From Burkholderiales bacterium PBB2 (lineage in GTDB: Bacteria; Pseudomonadota; Gammaproteobacteria; Burkholderiales; Burkholderiaceae_C): DNA of 64,000 nt. Positions 52,033-61,994 of the stretch are shown here, one piece after another (the stretch's first letter is position 1; each line of letters begins with the position of its first letter). The position numbers and the translations under genes are program-made. Below the pieces are notes generated by a model. It saw nothing but the letters and a program-made list of their open reading frames with translations, was not told the origin of the DNA and did no database searches. The stretch lies in the NCBI GenBank assembly GCA_002255955.1, contig NKIM01000010.1:62001-126000 (forward strand). The letters are read 5' to 3'.

Positions 52033-53937
52033 GTGAACAAAAACAACCAACAATCTGAGGCGGATCTCAGTCCGCCGTCTAGCGCGTGGGTGCGCTTTTT
52101 GCGTAGTTATGGTCCGACACCCAATAACCTCACGATGTTCGATGAATACGTGTCAGGTGCTTTGGGGCGGGCCAAGGTCAAGCCGATTAGCTTGTCTACT
52201 CCGCTGCTCGACGCAATGGTCAAGCACATCGAATCAAAGGCTCCAGGCTCGATCTTGATTGCCGGCACGGCGGGGGATGGCAAGACCTACCACTGCCGGG
52301 CCCTGTGGAGCCACATCGGCGGCGACCCCAAGGTGTGGGCAGGCAAGGGGAACGTGAAGGAGCATCGCTTGGCTGATGGTCGCCTGGCAGTGTTCATCAA
52401 GGACTTGTCCGAATTCAATGGGCAAGAGAGCGATCTCCCGCTACAGCGCCTCGAGAAATCGGTCCTCGGCGGCGACGATACGGAAATCGTGATCCTCGCG
52501 GCCAATCACGGCCAGCTCCTCGACCGCTTGCGAGACTTGGGCAAGCGGCAGGACCGCGTACATCCATTGAGGAAGCCCTTACAGGAACGTTTCCTGCAAG
52601 CCGGGCCAGCGCCCGATCGCCTGACCGTGTTCGACCTTAGTCGCTCGACCAGTCGAAAGACGCTAGATGAAGTGGCGAAAGTCGTTGCTGGACACCCAGA
52701 ATGGTCCAACTGTGCACGCTGCTCCTTGAAGGCTGACGGAAAGGTGTGCCCAATCGACGAGAACCGCCGCCGGATGCTCGGCGAGGACGACAACGGGCAG
52801 CTTGCGCGCCGTCTTGGAGACTTGGTCGAGATCGCCCGCCTCAACGGACTCCATCTGCCGATGCGCGATTTGCTGGCCTTGTGCTCCAACATGATCCTGG
52901 GCTATGCCGACGCGAAGGCGGCCAAGGAGAACCTGATGACCTGCGCCGACGTGCCCCAAATTCAAGAGGGCGGTCACATCGGCAAGGCAAGCATTTACGC
53001 CAACGCCTTCGGCGCAAATCTACCGAGGCGCAGAGCGTTCGACCGCCCTGTCTTCAAGGCCTTGGCGAGCTTTGGGGTTGGCGAAGAGACCACCAACGCA
53101 GCCGATGGGCTGCTGGTGTATGGCAAAGACGATTCGCGGCTCCAGGCCGACTTTATGCGTTTGGTGGCCAGCGACCTGGTGTACGGGGCGACGGCAGACT
53201 TCCGGGCGGCCCAAGACGCCTATCTCGAAGGCCACGAGGGCGCGCGCGTAGAGGATGGTCCCACTGAATTCATGGAGATGCTCGAGGACCAGCGCAGAAG
53301 GTTGTACTTCACTCTTCCAGAGTCCGAGCCGGGCTATCCCCGGTGGTCGATGACGGCCTTCCGCTTCGCAGGCGAATACTTAGAGATCATCGAATCGCTC
53401 AAGGCCAAAACCCCGGTTACTGAAGCCACACGTGGTCGAATCGCTCGAGGGCTGAACCGAATCATGACGGGCCTGCTCGTGGAGAACGTCGATCGCATCT
53501 TCATCGCCAGCTCCGGCGGTTTCACGCAGAGCCGGGTGAGTGTGCTCTGCGACCACGAGACGCCTTCACGCAGACAAAGCGGAGTAGGAATGGCCATCAA
53601 GCTAGACGAGGAGACCGGCCGCCCGCAGCTCGATGTCTCGCTCTCGCCAGGCCCCGGCAATTCGGTGGCCTTCGACCTGACACCCATCCGGCATGAATTC
53701 CTGTCTCGCGTCGCCGAGGGCGCGCTGCCGGCGAGTTTTTCGAACGAGTGCCTCGAAGACCTACTTGCCTTCAAAGCGAAACTGCTACGAAAGGCCGAGA
53801 TTGTCCGCAAGGCCAGATTTGCCGGCGATGACGATGAGGTCGGCGGAGAGTCCTCGGCCTTGACGCTGAACTTCATCGATATCGAGCCGGGTGGCCGAGG
53901 CTTCGCCCGCCCCGTTACCGTGAGGACCCCGGCATGA
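52033..53937 (+). CDS. AAA-type ATPase, DptF/SspF-like restriction subunit
   Basis: Protein of 634 residues starting at GTG. Walker A is G-T-A-G-D-G-K-T (residues 78-85). A Walker B-like strand (L-A-V-F-I-K-D-L-S-E-F, 119-129) and a sensor-like I-V-I-L-A-A-N-H-G (152-160) follow at AAA spacing. Cysteines C227-x2-C230-x8-C239 look like a metal or iron-sulfur site. Size, N-terminal ATPase, cysteine cluster and the genes that follow match DptF, one of three proteins of phosphorothioation-dependent restriction (DndFGH/SspFGH). It is the first gene of a five-gene operon; its stop overlaps the next start by four bases. Family assignment is by eye from motifs and gene order. Confidence 0.7.
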   Translation: MNKNNQQSEADLSPPSSAWVRFLRSYGPTPNNLTMFDEYVSGALGRAKVKPISLSTPLLDAMVKHIESKAPGSILIAGTAGDGKTYHCRALWSHIGGDPKVWAGKGNVKEHRLADGRLAVFIKDLSEFNGQESDLPLQRLEKSVLGGDDTEIVILAANHGQLLDRLRDLGKRQDRVHPLRKPLQERFLQAGPAPDRLTVFDLSRSTSRKTLDEVAKVVAGHPEWSNCARCSLKADGKVCPIDENRRRMLGEDDNGQLARRLGDLVEIARLNGLHLPMRDLLALCSNMILGYADAKAAKENLMTCADVPQIQEGGHIGKASIYANAFGANLPRRRAFDRPVFKALASFGVGEETTNAADGLLVYGKDDSRLQADFMRLVASDLVYGATADFRAAQDAYLEGHEGARVEDGPTEFMEMLEDQRRRLYFTLPESEPGYPRWSMTAFRFAGEYLEIIESLKAKTPVTEATRGRIARGLNRIMTGLLVENVDRIFIASSGGFTQSRVSVLCDHETPSRRQSGVGMAIKLDEETGRPQLDVSLSPGPGNSVAFDLTPIRHEFLSRVAEGALPASFSNECLEDLLAFKAKLLRKAEIVRKARFAGDDDEVGGESSALTLNFIDIEPGGRGFARPVTVRTPA

Positions 53938-55493
53938 GTGAGATCCTCAGACGGCCCGAGATTAAGAGCGTCGACTTCACTGTCGATGAGAACATCTGGG
54001 GCCACCGGCTCTATGACGAGCAGCTACCGCATTTAACGGTACTCGAGTTCCTCGGCGCTCTGGGCTCCAACCTAGACAAGCCGCTGCGGCCGCACGAAGG
54101 CCTCGGCGGTGCCTTCAAGTTTCAGCCGCAACGTCAGATTCGCCTGCGCGGGCTGCTCTTCAACAATCCATACGTCGAATCGATCTCTGAGAGCGCCCAA
54201 CCCGACGAAGAAAAGTGGCGGCAGTGGTTCGAGAAGTTCGCCCAAGGCTCGACCGGCAACGGTGATGGCGCCGAGGACATGAGCTACCTGCGCCATTCGT
54301 TCGCGAACTTCGACGACTTCGCCAAGGCCGTGGAGCTGCTGCGCTCGTCTTCGTTCGAGTCTCGAAGCAACAAGCGTTGGAGCTCCAAGTTCGTCTTTCC
54401 CTTTGGCCCTGACGCCCTCTACGAGGACTTGGAGATCGACTCCAAGGGCAAGATGAGCAACGACCGACGCTTCTTCGCCCGCACCGGTGAGCTGCTCTAC
54501 ATGATGCTCACGAGGGCCAAGCGCGGCGCCGAGCTCGGCGATCTGCTGGCCAAGCGCCTCTTCGATCGCGAGGCTCCGATGAATCGGCTGGCTCGCGCGA
54601 TGCAAGGAGCACCGCAGAGGGCCGAAGACTCTCGGCAGTCGGGCTACCTGCCCGAGGTCGCCAACCCGCGCTTCGACCAGATTTGCGAAGACTGGCTGTC
54701 GATCCTGGCTAAGGACATGCCGATTTACGACGCCTTGGAGCATCTGATCGCCATCTCCGGGCTCAACATGCTGCTCTACTTCCTCGAGCGGGCCAAACGC
54801 ACGGCAGGCGACGACGATGCAGTAGAGATCGTCTGCGAGATTGTCTCCAAGGAACGCACCAAAGTACGGGCACTCTCCGGCGACAGCTACCAGTTCAACC
54901 AAGGCCTGCCCGCCAAAGCGGTTCGCGCCCATGTCGAGTCAATACGAATGACCGACCTTTGGGGCAAAGCCGCCGCCAGCGAGTTCCCCGAAGCCGAGCG
55001 CGTGAGGCTCATGCGGGAGCGATTCCAATGGCCGTCAGCCGAAGGTGGGGACGATGAAGACTACTCGGGCGAGAACCCCGACATCTTGGTCGGCAAGCTT
55101 ATCGAGCTGGCGCTCGCTCGCCATGAACAGCACGTCGGCAAGATCCACGCATCCTGGTCGCGGGCGATTGGACTGAGCTCGCGACGCCTTTCCCGCCGGA
55201 CACGCTACGCCCCCAACGACCGCCTCTTGAAGTCAATCGTGGTGACCATCGTCGACGATCGAATGCAGTTCGACGAGTTTCTGGCCGAAGCCAAACGTCG
55301 CTATGGCTTGGTCCTTGGCGATGCCGAAGGGGCGCGCCTGCTCGACGCGAAGCTGGTCGACCAAGAGGAGCTCAGCGAGAACCGCGACAACCTCGAAACT
55401 AGGCTCGTTGGGTTGGGCCTGGTCCGCAGGCTTTCTGACTCCTGCTCTTTTGTTGAAAACCCGTTCGCGTTCAAGGGAGAGGCTGCATGCTAA
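53934..55493 (+). CDS. DptG-like subunit of a phosphorothioation-dependent restriction module
   Basis: Protein of 519 residues with no P-loop or nuclease motif that I can see. It is mixed alpha/beta, with charged helical stretches. Near the C-terminus the segment R-Y-A-P-N-D-R-L-L-K-S-I-V followed by M-Q-F-D-E-F-L-A-E-A-K-R-R-Y-G has the look of a winged-helix or DNA-contacting domain. It is assigned as DptG only because it sits between a DptF-like and a DptH-like gene, overlapping both (four bases with the first, seven with the second), and has a fitting size. By itself it would be a hypothetical protein. Confidence 0.55.
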   Translation: MSEILRRPEIKSVDFTVDENIWGHRLYDEQLPHLTVLEFLGALGSNLDKPLRPHEGLGGAFKFQPQRQIRLRGLLFNNPYVESISESAQPDEEKWRQWFEKFAQGSTGNGDGAEDMSYLRHSFANFDDFAKAVELLRSSSFESRSNKRWSSKFVFPFGPDALYEDLEIDSKGKMSNDRRFFARTGELLYMMLTRAKRGAELGDLLAKRLFDREAPMNRLARAMQGAPQRAEDSRQSGYLPEVANPRFDQICEDWLSILAKDMPIYDALEHLIAISGLNMLLYFLERAKRTAGDDDAVEIVCEIVSKERTKVRALSGDSYQFNQGLPAKAVRAHVESIRMTDLWGKAAASEFPEAERVRLMRERFQWPSAEGGDDEDYSGENPDILVGKLIELALARHEQHVGKIHASWSRAIGLSSRRLSRRTRYAPNDRLLKSIVVTIVDDRMQFDEFLAEAKRRYGLVLGDAEGARLLDAKLVDQEELSENRDNLETRLVGLGLVRRLSDSCSFVENPFAFKGEAAC

Positions 55494-58400
55494 CCGACCG
55501 CATCATCGGGCGCGTCGGCGCGGACCTCCTCGCCAAGCGCATTTCCAACCCCGACCAGCCGGGGGATTCTGCAGCACTCTTCCGGCTAGACAAGCTCTCG
55601 TCGAACCAGATCGCAGCGGTGGCGAGGTCGATCCTCGCCAATCCTGATCTGCTCACTCGCGTGGATCTCATGATCCCAGAGGCTTTGGTCGATGGCCAGG
55701 GCCTCCCGCCTGAGATCCTGATCTCGCACAACGCCGGCTACGTCCGCAACAACGCGGCGACAGCAAAGGCGGCGATCCTCACGGCCAACGGCAACGAGCA
55801 CAACTTGGCCGACACGCTCGGACACGTCATGGCGATTGGCGCCAAGGAGATGCGCGCTGATCCTGAACCTTGGGTCGAGGCGGCCTTGCACGCGGGCGGC
55901 GTTTCGCCCGTTCCGGACGATCGCGTTGTGTTCCATGCGGCGCTGTGCGGCCTACTGGCTTCTTCCGAGTTATCGCTCGTACAGCTTGGTGAGTTTTGCT
56001 CCGAAATCGTCGAGGCCATATCGACTCGCGGCCTAGCCATCCGCGACGCGGTGGGTTTCGCCCTGCCTCGCGCTGGCCTGCCCCGCGACAGCGCTCTGTT
56101 CTCTAACGCCAAGAGCTTTGGTGCGTTTCCGAAGCCATGGCAGAAGGCCTTCGCAAAGCTCTACACACAGCGCGCACCGTTGCTCAAGAAACTTCGCCAG
56201 AACGGCCAGCCCCTGGATCCTGAGGATCTGGCCGAGCGCATTGCAGCCAACGCCGCCGAGATCGCCGAATCCGCTCGCCTTGCTCTAAACGCTTTCGCTG
56301 CGGCCCCCGCTGGTGACCATGAAGCGGCCTACGCCCTGGCTCAGTTCGAATGGGAGGCCGATGGTGTCTACCTAGCCTTCGACAAGCCCAAGGAGAAGCA
56401 GCTCGGTTTGGCCGATGCCACAGTTCGCTTTTTCGACCACGACTGCGACCAAGAGAATTCGCTCGATCAGGAGGGTCGAAAGCTGCTGGAGGACTTGAAG
56501 TCGCGCGAACGCCGCTCCGACTTCACCGAAGACGACGAGGAATTCTTCGTCAAATACCGCAGGCTGCTCGAACAGGACGTCAAGCTATGTGCACGTTGGG
56601 AGAAGGCTCTCTACGGCAAGCCGATTGAGTGCAACGATTTCTTCGACGGTTTCGCCCGCGTGGTCAACAGTCTGCATGCGGGACTGCGTAACGCCGAGGG
56701 CGATCGGATCCTGCGCTTCACCGTGACCAAGGGTCGCAAGGAGTGGCGCGAACGCTTCAACTACGACGCCGGCAGCTATTTCTCAGCGATGTATCGAGGC
56801 TTGAAGGAGCTGATGGGCTCCAAGGCCGAATGGAACGTGGAGCGCCTCGGCAACGCGAGCCTGCCGGACCCTCTTTTCGAATACGAGGCTTTCTTCGCCA
56901 AAGAGAAGGAACTACGCAACGACAAAAAGAACAAGGTCCGCCCGAATTCGTCGCTCTCGCGCGTGGCCTTGCAGATCAAGTTCGACGTGGCCCTGATCCA
57001 AGTCTTCAAGGACAAGGAGACGGTACTCGCCAAGACCCAACTCCTGTGGAGCTACAAGCCCACGTCCATTGGCCTGTCGATGGTCGCCGACATGCGCCGC
57101 CTGCTGGAGAAGGGCGCGGTCGGCTGCACAGAAGTCCCGCGTCGCCTGGTCAGCAAAAAAGGTGGGGTACAGAACGTCTCTCTGCTCGACACCGGCACCT
57201 TGGAGGCCACCTACTCCACAGACGCCGGCTCGCTGGTACCTGCCGCCAACAAGCTGCGCAGCCTGCGGGCCGACATCAAGTCCAGAATCAAGGATCTGGC
57301 TGAGGGCGGATACCTGACCCCATTGCAACGCGACGAAGTCAAGGCGTCCTGGGACAAGTTTGAGGAGGACTACATCAAGGCGATGGAGGACTTCGTCTCC
57401 ATCGGCCTGCACGGCGAGGCCGTCATGCGCCAGGCCGAGTCCTTCGGCTCGCTGATGTCGACCCTCATGTCACAGGCTCGCGGCGATGTTTGCCGTTCGC
57501 GCCTGGTCGCTGAGATCCTGTCGGTCGGCACCGCCCGTGTAGCCGGCGACAACCCCGCCTTGATCGTCCCGCCTTGGCATCCCGAGCGCATGAAGGCGCT
57601 GGCAGTGAAGTCTCGAAGGGTGGCTGGCTTTGCCACTCATCTGCTCTCAAGCGCCAGCATCCTTTATGGCGACCGCGAGATCTTCATGCGAGAACTCTCC
57701 GACGAGATTGCCCACCCGTTCTACCCCGAGATCGCCGTCCTCAACCGGGCCGGCGCTCCGACACTGGTCTCGGAGAGCAGCACAGTCAACGGCTATAGCC
57801 TCTTGGAGTCGCCAACGCGCGGCGCGGAGGACGCCATGACTGACGTGGATCCGGCAGCAGCCGCAAAGCAAGCGCGCGAGCTTTTGGAGCGCTATGTCGG
57901 TCTGCAGCCCCATGAGGCCTCGAACCTCAGTGTTGTGCTCTACAACGCCGACGCGGCCGAACTGCCACTGGCGACGGTGCGTGAGCTTTCGTCGATCCAC
58001 GAAGACGGTAAGTTGCAATGCAGCGTATCCGTGCGCCACTCGGATCCTGCGAAGCTTCGCAGGGTCTACGGCGAGCTAGTCAATAAGGCGGGGGATGACC
58101 CGGATCTGCCCGTGGTCAGCGAGACCAGCGACAACTTCATGTCCAAGCTGCGCATCTCGGTCACGCCAATCTCGGCGACTCCTGTCGAGAGCGCCAGGGG
58201 CTTTAAAGCTTTCGACGTGGCCTTCTTGCATGATGTGGTGTCGCGTGCCGCCCAGTCCGAATGGCTCTCGGTGCCGTGGACCAACGACCGGCCGAACCTC
58301 GAACACGCCCCATCGCGCTGGTCCTACCGCAGCGTCTCAGGCGAAAACGAGCTCAAATCGACAACCTACTTGGCCTGCCCTTGGCAGACAGCCTCCGGTT

Positions 58401-60907
58401 GGGCCTACATTTCCGCCGTGGCCGCCGTTTGTCGCCAGCTCGACGCGTTGCCTGGCGAGCGCTACCTGCCAGCCCGGCGCATTTCGTTGCAAAGCCCTGC
58501 CTTGGCGTCGATGATCAAGGACGCCCACGAGCTGGCCGAATGGGTCGCCACCTACGACGAGCTGCTCGACAAGCGCCAGCTCCAGCACAACGCCATCACG
58601 GTCGTTCGCTACCGCCGCGGCTCCACCAACGGCCGCAACATGATCGTGAGCTCTACATCCGAGCTGCGCCTGTTGGGTGTGCTGGTGCGCCGCCGCTTGG
58701 ATGAGTTGAATTTGCAGCTCGACGCCTCGGAAATACAAGCCGCTGCCGACAAGGCGAAGCGCGATGCACTTTCAGTCTCCGGCGACATCGTGCTCCGGGC
58801 AGCAAAGCGCGGCGTCTCCGCAGGCGAAATGATCGGTCTAGTGCTCAGCCGCTATCTACTCGCCGAAGAGTTCAGAGCCGCGGCGGGCGGGGGCCAGGTC
58901 TTGACCGCCTATTTTCTGCTTGACGACTACGCAAGCTGGCTCTCGCAGCCTGAGAGCCGCATCGCCGACATTCTTGCTCTCAATGTCGAGGAGCGTGAGG
59001 AGGTCGTCCGGGTGGTCATCTCGATCGTCGAGTCGAAGTATGTCGCAACCGACGGCCTAGCCAAGGCGCGGCGCGATTCCAAGGATCAGCTCCTTGCCAC
59101 GCTGGGCATGTTCCGTGAGGCGCTCTTTGGCGCGCCAGGCCGGCTCGATCGCGACGTATGGCTTGCTCGCTTGGCCGATATGCTTATCGACGCGGACATC
59201 CCGCCGGGGATGACAGGCCTGATGGAACGCGCCCGTGCGAAGCTTCGTGAGGGAGATGTGGAGATTTCGCTTCGCGGCTACTCGCACGTATATGTCCACA
59301 ATTCAGACGTTGGCTCGGCCTCGGCGTCCGACCAGGAGCTTTTGGAAGAATCAGACGGTGTAAAGGCCTGGCAAGAAGTCTTCGATCGCCCAGACCTTCG
59401 CAAACTCGCCGAGGCCTATGCCAAGGGCGCCGGCGCACTCGACGCCCGATCGGGTCTCGGTGCCCATCGACCGTGGGACGGACACGACTTCAAGAAGCCA
59501 GCGACTCGCGTCCCATGGCTCGCTGCTATGGGGCAACTAGCCAGCGGTGTTAACGACTCCATCATCAAAGCCGCTACAGAGCCCGAGAAAGTTGACGGGA
59601 TGCCTACGGCCAGCATCCAAGAGCAAGAGCCTGTAAAGCCTGCGCAAAGCCCTTCCCCAACCGAGGCCGCGGTGCCTGAATTGGCCCATGAGGTGGCCAC
59701 CTCGTCTGCCTCGTCCACGAACCTCGGCGCTGCGCTCTCCGCGCTCGTGACTTCCAAGTCTGCTAGCGGTAAGCAGTCGGATACCGACCGCGAGGAGTGG
59801 GCCCAGGATGTCACCAAGAAACTGAAGGCTGCCCTCAACAGCTACGGGTTGCAGGCTGCAATCCTCGGTACTCGGCTGACTCCAAATGGCTGCCTCGTGC
59901 GCTTGGCTGGCTCCGACCGGCTGCGAGTCGAGGACATCGAGAACAAGCGCACGCAGCTGTTGACCACGCACGCGATAAACCTCGTGACAGTCCAACCCAA
60001 GCCGGGCGAGATCGTGGTGACGGTCGCTGGCTCCAAACGCCAGGCCGTGTCGCTGTGGGAGCTGTGGTCGCGCCGCGAGCTCAACCGCAACGTTGCTGGC
60101 ATCAACACGTCCTTCCTCTTGGGGCTCCAAGAAATCAACGGCTCGCTGCTGTATCTAAACCTCGGCGCAGAGTTTGGCGGGCTCTCGTCCCACGAGCCGC
60201 ATTCGCTGGTGGCCGGCGCGACCGGCAGCGGCAAGTCGGTGCTGATTCAAGCGATGCTGCTGGATATCGCCGCGACCAACCCGAAGGATCTAGCGCAGAT
60301 CGTCCTGATTGACCCCAAGATGGGCGTGGACTACGCCCCCTTAGCCGATTTGCCGCATATGCGCGAGGAAATCGTCACTACCAAGGAGAAGGCCAGCGAG
60401 GTCCTAGAAGCGCTGGTGCAGGAGATGGAAGACCGCTACCGCGCGTTCGCCAAGGCACGGGCCCGCGACCTACCGACCTACAACGCCAAGGTCACGGTAG
60501 AGGAGCGATTGCCAATGGTCTTCCTCGTCCACGACGAGTTTGCGGACTGGATGCTAGATGACGCTTACAAAGCGGCTGTGGGCGCTGCCGTGCAGCGTCT
60601 GGGTGTGAAGGCTCGCGCGGCCGGCATTCACCTTATCTTCGCAGCTCAGCGACCCGACAAGGACGTGATGCCGATGCAGCTTCGCGAGAACCTCGGTAAC
60701 AGGCTGATCTTAAAGGTGTCCAGCGAGGCGACCTCCAAGATCGCGCTCGATCGGCCTGGCGCTGAGCTGCTGCTTGGCAGAGGGCACTTGGCTGCCAAGC
60801 TCAACGGGGAGCAGGGGCTAGTTTTCGCGCAAGCCCCGTTCCTGTCGGATCAAGAGATTGAGGCCGCCGTAGCAGCGATCCGTGCTGACAACGAATCGGC
60901 GGCTTGA
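55487..60907 (+). CDS. Giant DptH-like protein with C-terminal FtsK/HerA-type ATPase
   Basis: Protein of 1806 residues. The last 300 residues are an FtsK/HerA-type motor: Walker A A-G-A-T-G-S-G-K-S (Lys1583), D-P-K-M-G-V-D-Y after it, Walker B M-V-F-L-V-H-D-E-F (Asp1683, Glu1684) and the sensor strand L-I-F-A-A-Q-R-P-D. This fits DptH, the translocase-like restriction subunit that probably moves along DNA in search of unmodified sites. The first 1500 residues show no motif I recognise. A proline/serine/alanine-rich linker (near residues 1365-1420) separates the two parts. It overlaps the DptG-like gene by seven bases and is followed after 29 bases by a DUF262 gene. Confidence 0.7.
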   Translation: MLTDRIIGRVGADLLAKRISNPDQPGDSAALFRLDKLSSNQIAAVARSILANPDLLTRVDLMIPEALVDGQGLPPEILISHNAGYVRNNAATAKAAILTANGNEHNLADTLGHVMAIGAKEMRADPEPWVEAALHAGGVSPVPDDRVVFHAALCGLLASSELSLVQLGEFCSEIVEAISTRGLAIRDAVGFALPRAGLPRDSALFSNAKSFGAFPKPWQKAFAKLYTQRAPLLKKLRQNGQPLDPEDLAERIAANAAEIAESARLALNAFAAAPAGDHEAAYALAQFEWEADGVYLAFDKPKEKQLGLADATVRFFDHDCDQENSLDQEGRKLLEDLKSRERRSDFTEDDEEFFVKYRRLLEQDVKLCARWEKALYGKPIECNDFFDGFARVVNSLHAGLRNAEGDRILRFTVTKGRKEWRERFNYDAGSYFSAMYRGLKELMGSKAEWNVERLGNASLPDPLFEYEAFFAKEKELRNDKKNKVRPNSSLSRVALQIKFDVALIQVFKDKETVLAKTQLLWSYKPTSIGLSMVADMRRLLEKGAVGCTEVPRRLVSKKGGVQNVSLLDTGTLEATYSTDAGSLVPAANKLRSLRADIKSRIKDLAEGGYLTPLQRDEVKASWDKFEEDYIKAMEDFVSIGLHGEAVMRQAESFGSLMSTLMSQARGDVCRSRLVAEILSVGTARVAGDNPALIVPPWHPERMKALAVKSRRVAGFATHLLSSASILYGDREIFMRELSDEIAHPFYPEIAVLNRAGAPTLVSESSTVNGYSLLESPTRGAEDAMTDVDPAAAAKQARELLERYVGLQPHEASNLSVVLYNADAAELPLATVRELSSIHEDGKLQCSVSVRHSDPAKLRRVYGELVNKAGDDPDLPVVSETSDNFMSKLRISVTPISATPVESARGFKAFDVAFLHDVVSRAAQSEWLSVPWTNDRPNLEHAPSRWSYRSVSGENELKSTTYLACPWQTASGWAYISAVAAVCRQLDALPGERYLPARRISLQSPALASMIKDAHELAEWVATYDELLDKRQLQHNAITVVRYRRGSTNGRNMIVSSTSELRLLGVLVRRRLDELNLQLDASEIQAAADKAKRDALSVSGDIVLRAAKRGVSAGEMIGLVLSRYLLAEEFRAAAGGGQVLTAYFLLDDYASWLSQPESRIADILALNVEEREEVVRVVISIVESKYVATDGLAKARRDSKDQLLATLGMFREALFGAPGRLDRDVWLARLADMLIDADIPPGMTGLMERARAKLREGDVEISLRGYSHVYVHNSDVGSASASDQELLEESDGVKAWQEVFDRPDLRKLAEAYAKGAGALDARSGLGAHRPWDGHDFKKPATRVPWLAAMGQLASGVNDSIIKAATEPEKVDGMPTASIQEQEPVKPAQSPSPTEAAVPELAHEVATSSASSTNLGAALSALVTSKSASGKQSDTDREEWAQDVTKKLKAALNSYGLQAAILGTRLTPNGCLVRLAGSDRLRVEDIENKRTQLLTTHAINLVTVQPKPGEIVVTVAGSKRQAVSLWELWSRRELNRNVAGINTSFLLGLQEINGSLLYLNLGAEFGGLSSHEPHSLVAGATGSGKSVLIQAMLLDIAATNPKDLAQIVLIDPKMGVDYAPLADLPHMREEIVTTKEKASEVLEALVQEMEDRYRAFAKARARDLPTYNAKVTVEERLPMVFLVHDEFADWMLDDAYKAAVGAAVQRLGVKARAAGIHLIFAAQRPDKDVMPMQLRENLGNRLILKVSSEATSKIALDRPGAELLLGRGHLAAKLNGEQGLVFAQAPFLSDQEIEAAVAAIRADNESAA

Positions 60908-60936
60908 GTCGCGCAACTGTGCGCTGACAATTAGGG

Positions 60937-61983
60937 ATGAATATGAAGATCAAACAACACAACTGGACAGTTTCAAAGCTATTCACAGACCGGCCAGGCA
61001 TCAACTTGAATCCGACATGGCAACGGGGTGCTGCATGGAAAGATCACAGGAAGATTTTGCTGATCGACTCGATCTTGCGCGGGATGGACATCCCCAAGGT
61101 CTATCTGCGCAAGCTTCCCGCCAATGGGGCTCACAAGCACGACGCGGTTGACGGGCAGCAACGGATCCGAGCAATTTGGGATTTCAGGGCAGGTGTCTTC
61201 TCCCTCAACCATCCGGATCCGCTCCCGCCGGTCGGCGAACACCCCATCCATGGGCTAGCGTTCTCCGAGCTGCACAAAAGCCTGCGCGACCGGTTCGACG
61301 CCTTCGAGATCAGCGTCGCCGAGATCACTTCTGCGGACAACGATGAGATCACAAATCTTTTTGCGCGGCTGCAGCTTGGCGTCGCACTCAATCCCGCGGA
61401 GCTTCGCAACGCGATGTTGGCCCCGGCTCGGCACATCATCGATTCGATTGCGACCGGCCATCCCTTCTTCGATTCGACAAAAATCTCCGACACGCGATAC
61501 AAGCGCCAGGACTTCGTCACTCACGTGTTCGCGATGGCCGCATACAAGGGCCAAAAGAACATCAAGGCTCCAGACTTGAAAAAGATGATTCTTGAGTTCG
61601 GTCCCGACAAAGCTCCGGATCTCTTGGACTTTTCGTTGGCAGTGAACGATGCACTGACTGTGCTAGGAGAGGTCGACGGACTATTGAAGCGTCGGATCAC
61701 GCAGAAGTGGCTCTTCGTCGACTTGGTCTGGCTGATCATTCAACAGCAGACCGCTGGTCTCGAAGTCAATGCCGACGACCTGGCCGAGAGCTTCATGGAG
61801 TTCGATGAATTACGCAGGAAATATACGAGCAAGCCCGAGGACTTGTTGCAGGCAGAGGGAACGACGAAACAGGTTCGCCTCAACAAGGCCCTTTACGACT
61901 ACATCATGGCCTTCCGCGCACAAGGCGCGACCCATGCAAACTTGAAGACTCGGAACACCGCGCTTCGAGCCTACTGTCTGTAA
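60937..61983 (+). CDS. Stand-alone DUF262 (DGQQR, ParB-like) protein
   Basis: Protein of 348 residues with a DUF262 domain. The signature runs N-P-T-W-Q-R-G-A-A-W (residues 25-34), L-I-D-S-I-L-R-G-M-D-I-P-K (42-54) and D-G-Q-Q-R (72-76). The domain is related to the ParB/Srx fold and in several restriction proteins (GmrS/GmrSD type) it binds or hydrolyses nucleoside triphosphates. The HNH/DUF1524 half of GmrD is missing, so this is not a complete type IV enzyme. The second half is helical and unassigned. It has a second possible ATG two codons later (60943). It lies in the same operon as the module above. Confidence 0.85.
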   Translation: MNMKIKQHNWTVSKLFTDRPGINLNPTWQRGAAWKDHRKILLIDSILRGMDIPKVYLRKLPANGAHKHDAVDGQQRIRAIWDFRAGVFSLNHPDPLPPVGEHPIHGLAFSELHKSLRDRFDAFEISVAEITSADNDEITNLFARLQLGVALNPAELRNAMLAPARHIIDSIATGHPFFDSTKISDTRYKRQDFVTHVFAMAAYKGQKNIKAPDLKKMILEFGPDKAPDLLDFSLAVNDALTVLGEVDGLLKRRITQKWLFVDLVWLIIQQQTAGLEVNADDLAESFMEFDELRRKYTSKPEDLLQAEGTTKQVRLNKALYDYIMAFRAQGATHANLKTRNTALRAYCL

Positions 61984-61994
61984 AAAGGTTCGAC

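Noticed and set aside
52033-60907. Reading the large genes as BREX (BrxC/PglX) or DISARM
   Set aside because: No methyltransferase, PglZ phosphatase or Lon-like gene is present, and the ATPase is half the length of BrxC. DptFGH order and sizes fit better.
60937-61983. Calling the DUF262 protein a DndB (DGQHR) transcriptional regulator
   Set aside because: The motif is D-G-Q-Q-R with the upstream P-T-W-Q-R and L-I-D-S-I-L blocks of DUF262, not the DGQHR family architecture.
60937-61983. Calling the DUF262 protein a complete GmrSD type IV restriction enzyme
   Set aside because: The 348-residue protein lacks the DUF1524/HNH half, and no such gene is adjacent.
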